From Moringa oleifera (lineage: Eukaryota; Streptophyta; Magnoliopsida; Brassicales; Moringaceae), in NCBI GenBank assembly GCA_021397835.1, contig JAJFZO010000575.1:3229001-3293000 (forward strand): a stretch of 64,000 bases of DNA. The letters are read 5' to 3'. Numbering within the stretch: the first letter of the stretch is position 1; each line of letters starts with the position of its first letter. The notes beneath the pieces are model-generated. The model was not told the origin of the DNA, ran no database searches, and saw only the letters and a list, made by a program, of their open reading frames with translations. A program made the translations under genes and the position numbers. Of this stretch, positions 1 through 10,184 are shown in pieces.

Positions 1-434
1 ATCAACCTACTTGCCGACCACTCAGCTCATAAGAGGAAAAATGTTTTTAGAAAAGAAGATGAAAGACTGGGAATTCTAGAATGCTCAGAGATGCTTAAGA
101 AGTTACCTATGCAATCCACAGGATGCAACAACAGAGTGTAAACACAAACAGCTATATGTGAGAACTGATAGAATCATAAGTAGTTTATGATATATGAACC
201 AAGGACAGATTTCTTGGCCAAGCCAACTACCAGTAGCATGCTGATTAACTAAGGTAGGAACAAAAATAAATTAATAAGTGAGTTCAGAAGCAAATAGAAA
301 ATGGAAACATATGTGCATTGACACTTTCTTTAGCAGTCCCAATAAGAGCGAGATAGGAAACCAGAAACAGCATTCTGTAGACAAAATTTTCCCAAGGTAA
401 AGCATGTTGACTTAAAATTGAGTAGAAGTAACAC
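1..434. other. Left edge, no recognisable coding sequence
   Basis: This stretch lies downstream of the last kinesin-like exon on the minus strand. I looked for the next coiled-coil exon of the POK family and saw none. The minus-strand reading 284-499 continues open past the splice site but its residues after NSRLMR look like intron translation. It is either a long intron or the remains of a deleted 3' part of the gene. Confidence 0.4.
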
Positions 435-3400
435 CTCATTAGTCTAGAGTTCATATTCTTGCACTCTTCCAACTCCTTTGCTGTGTCATTGTCCTGCACT
501 TTTAGAGACTTGTTCGGATTAGAAACCCCAATTGTTTAGAAAATGACAAACATCACAAAATTAAATTGTGATCTTTAACCTCATTCTTTTATCTATGACC
601 ATTTCTGAAACTATTTGGAAATACTTTTTACTAGTGAAATATGTTTTCACTTTAAACATTTCTGACCTGATAATGATAATCATCTCCTAGTTTTTGTCCT
701 GAAAGATGACATTTTTCAGGATAACCCTGTAATCTAGATTCTTCAAGAATTGGCGCACAAGTAGACAGAGATCTTGAAATGTTCTGATTCTTCCTTAGAG
801 AAGACAATTGACCCTGTTTGATAATGATAAAGGCCTCGGCTTTACCACCTTGCAGGTGTACAAGATACATTTCACTCAAATACCCAGCTGACCCATACCT
901 TTAAATGTCGGATTTCCCGCTGCAGTGCGGTAATATCACCAGAAGCATCTTCATTCACCTTAGCCTAGAAAATGAAAATTGAAGTTAAATGCGTTCTATG
1001 TATCTTTGACTGAACAGATAGATATAGACATAGAAGTGCAAGAGTACATTGTTCTGGATAAGTTTGGCACGCTGGGAAAACTTCAGAGTGCTTAATGTTT
1101 CACTTGAAGCACTGCAAGGAAAGGATAAACTTCATACATATGAGAGGGAAAAATCAAAAATATATTTGTGGAGGAAAAGAATTTTTTTCACCAACCAAAT
1201 AGATGGGCTGACATTGGCAATAATCATTGTTTTTGAGTTCCCACCAAGAGAATCCTACATCCAATTATGTTTCTATGTTGAGGTGCCAAATAAATAGCAA
1301 TGTTTATGATCAAATAGAAATAACCACAGGTTAGAGCTCAATAATTGTACCTGAAGTAGAAATGTAAGCCGAGAATCCCTGTAGGGCACATGTCTATGTT
1401 TCCCATGTGCCAAATCCACCAGAGACATTATCACTAAGCTACAGAGAATTCCATTAAAGTTTAGCATGAAAAAAGAAAGAAAAAGAACATGGAAATTTCT
1501 AGATTAAATTCAAACATGTAAAGTGTTAATAAATCCAAGCATCTAATTCCTAGAGTGTGCCATCATTTAAAATTTAATTGATAATTCTCATGTCCTAGTG
1601 AGGTCAAATTTGTCAGGATCTATTGATGAACCTATTTTGAGCAACCATGTTTGATGGCCTAATTGCACTTTGCATAATGTTTGATGTACTGATCTATGAC
1701 TTTATTGCCAAGAAAAAGGCCATCACGGAACCGGAAACCATTTATGATACTGAAAGGAGGGATAAATTTAGGGTAATCAGCATGATAGTTGCAATGACTG
1801 GTACTGTTAAGATATTGGCAGGACACCTGGAAAGGTAGAAACAATGACTGAAAAGGATTGGTGCAGTCTTGAAAACAAATTAACTGAGACTCAGGTCACT
1901 GATCTTATTACCCAAGAGTTGACAACGATTTATTTATATTTGCTGCTTCTTTCAGGCGGTCTCCCTCTGCACCAGAGCTCTTCTGTCTGATTGCATACGC
2001 ACATTAGCTTAGCTTTCCAGAAAAATAAACGAAGAAGTTCATAGTCGAAATAACAATTACCTTTCAGAACCTGCTAAGTCTACCAAATTTAATCTTGCAA
2101 ATCTAAAGTGGGTCAGAGAATCTTTCTCCCAACGGCTTTCAATAATGCAAGTGAAAACACTGTGAGATCTGCTGCTCTCACTGTTCATATGGGTTGCTGC
2201 TATCTTTCTGTTTGCCGCACCCTGCGTGCCATAAAGCCATATAAATCATGTTAGTGGTATGACTCGCGGTAACAGCTGATACGGCAAAAAATTTGACATG
2301 AAAGTGCCACCTGTAAGAGGAGCTTGAGTACGTCGTTCACAGTCCTCACAGTGCTTTCTGTAAGATTTTCAACATATACCCCTTTTTCCATGTCTTCTCT
2401 GAGCTACAACAGGAAAATAAAGTTTATCACCCATCAAATAATAATATCCAGTGGAACAACAGCAATAAGCCAAATTGGAGAAGTTTAATTACTTGCAAAT
2501 TAGTTGATGAAGGCTCCAAGAGATCTGTTATCTGCTCATTGTATATCTCCAGAAAAGAACATTTGCAACTGAACTTCAGGTTCTCATCCCTCCTGCCCTC
2601 TTCTTCCTACATATAAGATTTTATTGATATGTTATTAGCCCCAACACTACCCATAAAATAAAATCTAACAGTTTAGTTAAGAGTCAGTTCATATAGTTCT
2701 ACCATTTTAATCCTTGAAAATAGATATTCAAATATGCGGGGAGTAATCCCACAATCCCTGTTGAGCTTGCCTTCCACCTCATGTATTTCTCCCATCATGG
2801 TATAAGTCTTGCCACTACCTGTCTGGAGGAAAATATCATGCTTCAATGTCCGCACTATAACAAAACACAAGAAGCCAGTGTGTCTTACCTGACCATAGGC
2901 AAACATACAGCTGTTGTACCCAGACATGCAATTCTCCACCACAGGAAGTCCAGCAACTCTGAATAAATTTTCCTATAAAAAGTTCAAGCAAACCTCCAGT
3001 AAGTATCCTCCCTGACCATTGACTATTCACTAATTGAATACCCGAAACTTGCACAGGAAACCAAAACAAAGTATAAAACCGAGATTTCCAACAAGTAAAG
3101 CAGAGAATACAACTCCATGCAAGATGCTTAATGCCAGTATTTCATGCACGTGAACTAGATTTTCCATTTCTTTGTCTGAATGTACAGACATTATATTTGT
3201 TACACCTCATAAATCTCACATAAGGCACTTTTGCTATATTTGTTATACTGATTAGATGCAATATAAATCTCTACTATAAGGCACTTATGAGATTAAACCC
3301 CGAACAGAACAAAGCATCAACAATATTATCTAGTATTACCACAACTATCAATTACGGTAGTACCTGAGATATTGTCTCACAAGCTATATGATCAAAGGTG

Positions 3401-4180
3401 AATCTGGTCTCAGGTTGGCCAAGCCAGACCAATGTCCGTGCACTCTCCTGCCTCAAACACCTAGTGTGCCCTTGCGAAACTCTCTCCATGGCACTCAGTG
3501 GCCTAATTCTTATCAAAACCTACGTAAAAACACTCATCCAGTAAACGACTTCAAATTTTCCAAAACCATTGAACAGTGAATAAAAAGGGGAAAACTTCCA
3601 TTCTCAACACCCAAACCTGCACATTCTGATCTGCCCAGAACGACGGATCTTCCTCAAGCTCAAAATGCGGAGCTTCGATGGAAAAATCAGAGTCAGCAAT
3701 CGACATCGCCCTGGAAACCCTAGAACACGAGCTCACTCCTCTTCCTCCATTACAATGAGCAAATCTGGTGCTAGTAATACCGCCTCCACCGAGCGAGACT
3801 CTGGCACCACACCTCGCAGGAGTGATTTGCGCAGAATTCGGCTCCGATTGAGCTTTTCCATTTCGATTGGAGACTTTCGGTGTTGCATGATTTGCATTAC
3901 TCGCGTTCCCAGCTTTATTATCCACGGCTTCTATTCTCTTGTCAAATGATCGTTGCGTGAACTGCGTAGGTTCCAATTTTTCCCTAAAACCTAAATCGGA
4001 TTGTTGAGATTCTTTCTGGTACTGAGACGGATCTTGGATTGTATTCAAAGGAGTTCTCGGAGGTGGAAAGCGAGCTGAATTCTGCGAGTTCTCAAACTCG
4101 TTCTCACTTGAGTCGACATTCACGTTCCTCGAAGAGCTTCGAGCCATGAATCTAGGACTATGAACACAATTTCTCGACAT
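435..4180 (-). CDS. POK1: KIN-12 class (POK1/POK2-type) phragmoplast-orienting kinesin, 5' part, runs off left edge
   Basis: This is the N-terminal half of a plant KIN-12 kinesin of the kind that sits at the cortical division zone and guides the cell plate. Exons by GT-AG and phase: 3617-4180, 3364-3519, 2889-2972, 2703-2822, 2493-2606, 2311-2403, 2061-2221, 1912-1986, 1351-1438, 1196-1254, 1048-1111, 899-964, 667-813, possibly 435-493. All join in frame without a stop (597 codons through 667). The protein starts [12 protein letters not shown] basic, Ser-rich tail precedes a motor domain from about residue 185. Visible motifs are P-loop GQTGSGKT (267-274), switch [10 protein letters not shown] (390-398), switch [10 protein letters not shown] (424-431) and [14 protein letters not shown]. 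The motor looks functional. The 435-493 exon ([13 protein letters not shown]) resembles a coiled-coil segment that lies far downstream in Arabidopsis POK1 as I recall it, so exons may be missing. POK1 versus POK2 rests mainly on the neighbouring genes. Confidence 0.88.
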
Positions 4181-5901
4181 CTTTGGATCCGAAAAACGAG
4201 GAAAGAAACTGGTTTAATTCGAAGATAACGAGACATAAATTATGATTTTGTCCATGAGTGAAAGAGGATCAAGGTCTGTTTAGTGATGACTAGGTGATGA
4301 GTGCTAGGGATAACGATAGGTGAAGACAGGATATGGCTTTGAGAATGAACAGTATTAGTCAAGTGTAATCGTTGTGAAAAGTTTCAAAAGCTGAACAATC
4401 TGAGTGCCACAAATATACAATACTATACTGGGCGACTGGGCGGAGATCCAACGCCCGCTCGTTTTTCAAATTGAACTTTCCGATTTTATTTAAATACCCT
4501 TCAACTCTTCAAAATAGCATAATGATCCCCACTGGATTGCTCCCAGGACATCTTATCCACTTGGAGTGACAAGTGGCAATTTAGCAGTGGCCTGGTGGGG
4601 ACCAAAAGTTGAAAGGAAAGTAATTAATAATATGGCAGTTCCTTTCAGAGAACTGAAAAACATTGATGACAATTTGAACTGATGCATAAAGCAGGGAACA
4701 ATCACTAGGCTCTCTTTTGTTAAAGTGGAGATTCAAGTATCCAATGTTTCCATTCTTCCCAACTTAATTTTATAATAAATTCTTTTTAAAGGGTAAATCA
4801 AATAGAAACCTTTAATTAATTATCATTAATTTGTTTTGGGGAACTAAGCCCATCCTCATGGTTTGTTAAAAAATTGTGATCTTTAGATTCCAACGGAGTT
4901 ACTGGGCCCATATGGAAAAAGAACCTTAAAACATAAAAGAATGGGCCACACAGTCCAGCGCTCTTTAATCATGGCAGGAAGGCATAGACTTCCTACTGGA
5001 ACGGGTGAAAAGGTCAGATGCAACTCTTTTATGCATTTACAAGCATTTTCAAACTTTTAAATGAGGAGAGTAAACTTGTTGAGATACTTAATCATGCTGT
5101 GCCGTTTTTGCTGATCTTAGGACTATTGAGAGCTGAACCACAATTCACAAGCCCACTAGGTCCATGATATTCGGGCCGGACCAACATCGAACATGCACAT
5201 TAGGTTAGGAAGTAGACAATATGTGGCCCTACACATTAAAAAATATATATTATTATGAAAAAATTCTAAAAATTTTTAATATAAATAAATAATTTTAAAA
5301 AATTATATAAATTATTTAAATTTCAACAATGAATTCAAAATTTTAGATCTAAACGTTTTGAAGTATCTTAACAACGTAATACATTAATTTTTTGAAATTT
5401 TTAATTAATATTTAAATTAAAAATATTCATAATTTAATTTTTTATTTTTTTGTTTGTTAGAATGAGAACAAACAAGAAAAAAAAAAAAAGAAAAACTATC
5501 TTACTTAACAATTTAACGGTAAACAAAAAAAGTCTTGTTCAAGTTAAGGTATATATATGTTTAAATCTTGAGTAATATAGGAAGCAAAAATAAATAAATC
5601 GATTTTTTTTTAACACAGTGGAACATGCGACTTTTGTCCCGGTCAGTTATCTCTGATGACTAAAAAGTCTAAACTTGTAATCCCAACTTCCAGCACAGGA
5701 CAACTGACTACTTAAATACACTTAACCAAATGCCTTACCAAAATTTAGGATTTTTTTTATTGATTTATTGTTGATTATAGATAAATTATCGCTTAATGAA
5801 AACATCCATTTCAATATATCACAAAGGTCTGATCATTTCTTTCTTCAGAGCATAACAAATGGGTTTAAAATAAGAAAAGAAACCATACTACAGAATTAAC
5901 A
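4181..5901. other. Intergenic, contains the kinesin promoter; AT-rich from about 5.2 kb
   Basis: Bases 4181-4440 should hold the promoter and 5' leader of the minus-strand kinesin. About 5230-5620 is very AT-rich with an A-run near 5478-5490. I see no ORF, RNA gene or clear transposon ends. Bases 5800-5901 are probably the 3' UTR of the next gene. Confidence 0.5.
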
Positions 5902-6927
5902 TCATCGTGAAATTAAGTACACGACTGTCTCCAAAAGCAGGATAAATGCTAGTAGAGATGTCCTTAAGCTACTGCTTCCTCCTTGATCTGTAGTACCTGC
6001 AGCTGAAGCAGCGCGAAATTCAGGAAAAAAGAAAAAAATTAATCCCAAAGGCATAATTAGCCAAATTTTGGTAAATAAAAAAAGCTTTTTTCATTTTTTC
6101 TATATTTCTGTCCTTTTTTTCTATTTTTAAATCAAAACCCAAAGCAGTAATTCCGAATTACCACATTCTCTGGTAGAATTAGAGGAGGTGGAGCAGAGGC
6201 AGAGCACCCCTTCGGTCTCTGTGTCGAATCCGCAAGTGCCACCAGAGCGTGTGCACCGTTCGCACCCAGTGTCAGGCACAGCGTAGGACAGTCTGATCCC
6301 ATAGACCCAATCCAACGGCCCTATTCCATTTAGATTATCCGTGTCGATCACAGTGGTATAATGCGTGCAGTCCAAAATGTTCATGCTCATGAACTTCACC
6401 GTATCATACCCAGTAAAACAGCAGGGAGGAGAACTGTTCGTCAGTAAGTGGAAAACCCTGAACGCATTACACGCCCCGTAGAGCTCGTTACACGAATGCC
6501 CGGAAAAGTTGAAGCAGAGACTACTGTAGTGGTTGAGCACCGGCGAGTCGACAGAGCAGTTCAAGAGAGCGAAAACTGTGTCGGATGACGGACGGATTAT
6601 GACGGACTGAATGTCGGCCATAACGAAGTCGTGATGTGGTTGTAGAATGGAGCACGTGGACATCGCCGGATCATAGACCACCAATGTTTTCTTCTCGTAG
6701 TCGATTTTCTGCACCTTGTAGTTTCCGGAGAGAGTAAGGAAGAAAAGATCGGTGGAGCAGTTCAGCATGCGCCTGTACTGGGGCGCGCCACAACCGTCAT
6801 CGATGCCGAACGGGTAGTTTATGGGGATATTGCCGCAGAAGGACCTGCAGGGTGCGGAGCCGACCGAAGGTAACAGTTGAAGTACGAGGGTCGAAAGCGA
6901 GAGCATGAGAGTTAACCGGGAGTCCAT
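5902..6927 (-). CDS. Secreted WAK-like galacturonan-binding protein without kinase domain
   Basis: Two exons, 6162-6927 and 5996-5902, give 286 residues. The start is the ATG at 6927, which opens a hydrophobic signal peptide (LTLMLSLSTLVLQLL). The ORF stays open upstream but has no further ATG. The mature part has the GUB_WAK_bind pattern (CRSFCGNIPINYPFGID, then paired cysteines) and the WAK-associated C-terminal pattern (CERCTRSGGTCGFDTE..CLC). No kinase follows. After splicing, the tail is GGSSS then a hydrophobic stretch LLAFILLLETVVYLI, which suggests a GPI-anchor signal or one membrane segment. Without splicing the ORF ends 11 residues past the donor. The likely role is a cell-wall pectin-binding apoplastic or surface protein. 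From memory, Arabidopsis At3g17350, next to POK1, is the same type, which supports orthology. Confidence 0.82.
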
Positions 6928-7667
6928 TTTTTGGCTTTTTGATTTGGTGAGCTTTGAAGTCGACACAAGAGTAAAAGTTCAAAGGTTATCTCCGGCGATG
7001 CAGAAGAGCAATACTTGGCAGTAGAATTTTTCTTTGCAGAAGAGATTATGTATGGCCCGGGATTTACTCCATCAGACAGGATGCTTTTTGACCGTTGGCC
7101 CGGAGATGGGATCCACAAGTTTGAAAAATGAAGGCAAGATAGCATGAAAAGCTGCACAACCACAGTGAAACACAACATGCTATCATACAATGCAATGATC
7201 TGGCATCCACTTGAACAGGACAGGAAAAGCAGAGTGCCTGCTCAAGGCCGTGGCCCTTTCCAAATGAAATAGATCGGGTTTCAAAATTGTTCATAATCTC
7301 GATTTTGCCTTATCTCTAATGTGAACATGATTTGAAATGCGACGAGTCCAATCAGCTAGAGAAGGAATAGTTGAAACCGCAGCTTAATATCAGGTAAAAT
7401 ACTGGCCACAAGACTAGATTTTTACAGTAAATTCTACTATGATTAACAGGGTAGGTACATGACCATAATAATTGCATGGTGATTAATTGACACTAGTCCT
7501 TCCATAAACAGGCACATATATAAAGGATTTTACAAGACGCACATCTACGGAAAAGATACCACCGGCCATGGAAAGTAAAATGAAAAGGTAAGGTTATATA
7601 TAACAAGCTACGAGGATGAGTGATTGATTTGCATGAAGACACAAGATCTTCCCGAAGATCATGCGCA
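6928..7667. other. Intergenic between WAK-like gene and peroxiredoxin
   Basis: This holds the promoter and leader of the WAK-like gene on the left and the 3' UTR of the peroxiredoxin on the right. Minus-strand ORFs here (6912-7190, 7064-7294) have no family resemblance and no splice logic, so I do not call them. Confidence 0.5.
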
Positions 7668-8691
7668 TCACACATTTGTGAAACGGAGATATTCCTTGTT
7701 GGATGGAAGGTGGACTGTGTGGAAACCCTGAGGGAACATCTCCTTGGCTTTGTCATTGGAAACACCAGGCGAGATAACCACCGGATCTCCCTGTTTCCAG
7801 TTCACAGGAGTCGCAACCTTGTGCTTTGATGCTATCTGCAGGGAGTCTACCGCCCTCACCACCTCGTCCATGTTCCGGCCAGTGCAGGCGGGGTAAAGAA
7901 AGCTCAGCTTGATCTGCAAAAAGAAGGGTACTTCACTTTGCAGACAAAGATTTAACAATCACGTAATTAATTGAACTGGCTGGAGTATGTCATATGTGAA
8001 ACCTTCTTATCTGGGCCGACGATATGCAGAGCCCGAGAAGGGAGCGGGTTGCCCGAGGAGTCTTTTTCGTCTGGGTCGACCATGTTGAGTTGGGTGATGA
8101 GCTTTCTGTCGGGGTCTGCGATGACCGGGTAGGTCACCTTGCACCCACACTGCATGCATGACACCAAATATCAGTGAATATAAAGCTTGTCAACTTAGGG
8201 TTTCTACATTCACGTTTTGGGCTCCATAAACATCAGTGACTGAAGTAGAAAGTAGGGAGGAAAAGAGAAGAAAATAGGTGATCATATAGGAAATTAAGAG
8301 CTAACAGTGTGGGCTTCAATGTCTTTGATCCATTCATTGTGAGACTGCACGTCATCGCACGACAAGCCCAAGAGCTTGACCCCTCGGTTTTCAAACTCTC
8401 GAGCATAAGCAGCAATCTTGCCGAGTTCTGTGGTGCACACCGGCGTGAAGTCACCTACACATGCATGCAAGCCGATGCATCAAAAACAATAACAGTACAC
8501 AAATTACAGAAACAGCAATGACCATCGCCATCAAAAGAAAGTCTGTGCGTGTGAAGAAGAGAAAAATACCAACCAGGGTGAGAGAAAAGGATCACCCATG
8601 AGCTATCTACGAAGTCGTGCAGCTTGAACTTCCCATGGGTGGATTCAACTTCAAGGTTAGGGAGAGTGTCTCCGACGGTGATTCCTGGCAT
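7668..8691 (-). CDS. PER1: 1-Cys peroxiredoxin (PER1, Prx6 family)
   Basis: Four exons, 8574-8691, 8306-8454, 8003-8149 and 7668-7913, give 219 residues, the usual length of plant 1-Cys peroxiredoxins. It reduces hydrogen peroxide and alkyl hydroperoxides and is found in nuclei and cytosol of embryo and aleurone cells of dry seeds. The start [17 protein letters not shown] is family-typical. The peroxidatic cysteine is in [11 protein letters not shown], encoded at the start of exon 2. The C-terminal half keeps [22 protein letters not shown] and the dimerisation region ending RFTNV. No resolving cysteine of the 2-Cys type is visible. The upstream region has ABRE and RY motifs (separate entry). 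An in-frame upstream extension exists but lacks an ATG, so 8691 is the start. Confidence 0.95.
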
Positions 8692-8768
8692 TTCTCCGAG
8701 AGCAAGTAAAACAGAGGCAATCAGTCTTCGTCTTCTAGGTGTCTTCACATCGTGGGTCGGTTTGTGGG

Positions 8769-8893
8769 TTTAAATGGAGAGATGAGAGTGGATGCATGAA
8801 GAGAACGTGGCATCTCCGTGCGTCATGCGCCTCGTGGTTGCAGGATTCATCAGCTTGCATGCAACAAGAAATCGCTCCTCTTTCTCCACGTGT
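8769..8893 (-). promoter_or_regulatory. PER1 upstream region with ABRE and RY motifs
   Basis: Upstream of the peroxiredoxin start I see CCACGTGT at 8886-8893 (G-box/ABRE), AACGTGGC at 8804-8811 (ABRE-like), and CATGCA-type RY cores at 8858-8863 and 8793-8798. A TTTAAA box lies at about 8769-8774, roughly 75 bases upstream of the ATG. ABRE plus RY is the known combination bound by ABI5-type bZIP and ABI3/FUS3 B3 factors on seed-maturation genes. Factor binding is inferred. Confidence 0.6.
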
Positions 8894-9929
8894 ACTCCCC
8901 TTTGATTTCTCCTTCTTTCTGATGCCCCTCTTCTGGTTTTTGTTTGCTTGGATAATGATGCACGGCCCATGTCCCTGTCCTTCTTTCCTTTGAAGTACTC
9001 AATTATTACAAGGTGAAACTGTCACCTTTTTATCTAAGATTATTAGAAAACATTATAACACAATATAAATGTACAGCTCAAGGGAAAAAGAAAAAAAAAA
9101 GAAAGTGTTTTATGTTACACTTCAACACTGATATGACTACATATAGCTGATGGTTGAAGTACGTTTTTAAATGTCATCTCTGATATCATTCCGAGGTCAT
9201 GCAATTCATTAGGACTTAATTAAGGACATTTTACTGGGAGTGGTTCAAAATCCAGGCATCAAAAAAATAATAAAAGTCAGAGATCAACAAATATTCGCAT
9301 TCCCCATAAAAGAAAAAAAAAAAAAAACAGACCATATATCCATAACAAAGGACATGTCACATGCAGTACTTTGATAGTCTAACAATATGCTCCACAATTT
9401 TTGCTCCTTTTTTTTCCCAAGTTTTAATCTCACTGGTTACCTCATACAAAATTAAGATCCTCTTCATATATCTCAATCATATAAACCTTCTTATTTATAG
9501 GTATCAAAGAGAATGTCATTGGGAAAGTAATTTACTTAAAGGAATGGAAAAGACTTAAGCTTAATTAACTTAAACATAAATAGGAAATAGTTACCAAAAT
9601 CAGACTTTCCTGTCAGTGGGTAGGATAATTATGATGATGAAACTTTCTAAGTGAATCTAATTGTTAATGTTTTACTTATTATGTATTTTTTTTTTTTGTC
9701 AATGTTCAGTTTGAGTACTAAAACTTTAATATATATATATATATATATAAAGTCACGTAAAACCTTACTATTAATAAATAAATAAAATTTATCATGAATT
9801 TTAATACAACTTTATTTTAAAATGTGCTTATTTTATTTTAAGGCAGAACCAATTAGAAAATGAATGGAAGGAGAGTGGGATGATGTCGCAGCATAAATAT
9901 ATAAAATTTTAAGAGGAGGAAGCACGATC
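8894..9929. other. Intergenic, AT-rich, with an (AT)n microsatellite
   Basis: No ORF of merit on either strand. There is a perfect AT dinucleotide run at about 9730-9749 and short A or T runs near 9090, 9310 and 9690. The right end is the 5' flank of the tRNA gene. Confidence 0.5.
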
Positions 9930-10002
9930 GGGGATGTTGCTCAAACGGTAGAGCGCTCGCTTTGCATGCGAGAGGTACGTGGTTCGATACCCCGCATCTC
10001 CA
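9930..10002 (+). tRNA. tRNA-Ala (anticodon UGC)
   Basis: A 73-base cloverleaf can be folded. The acceptor stem GGGGATG pairs with CATCTCC (one G.U) before discriminator A at 10002. The D arm contains GCTCAAACGGTAGAGC. The anticodon stem CTCGC/GCGAG encloses loop TTTGCAT with anticodon TGC at 9963-9965. The T arm is CGTGG-TTCGATA-CCCCG, with one T-C mismatch in the stem. There is no intron. A run of five T at 10003-10008 serves as the Pol III terminator. G1 and the A-box/B-box (GGTTCGATA) are present. It lies 183 bases upstream of the importin start on the same strand. Confidence 0.93.
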
Positions 10003-10149
10003 TTTTTGCTTTTACTTCATGACTGTACGGCCGAGGGGTAACTATTCAGCTACTGCTGAAATCGGTTTCTTCCCGCCCAATAATTAGTAACACCTTTTTC
10101 TCTCAGCCTTTTTATAGTCTAGGGATTTCAAGTGTCAATAACAAAACAG

Positions 10150-10184
10150 GGAAAGGGGGAGAGAGAGAGAGGAAAGTGAAGAGG
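10150..10184 (+). promoter_or_regulatory. GA-repeat in importin 5' leader
   Basis: A purine tract with a short GA repeat (about 10159-10171) lies directly before the ATG at 10185. GA/CT tracts are common in plant core promoters and leaders. No function can be shown here. Confidence 0.4.

Noticed and set aside
7064..7294. Minus-strand ORFs upstream of the WAK-like gene as an extra exon
   Set aside because: The signal peptide starts at the ATG at 6927 and is complete. An extra coding exon is not needed.
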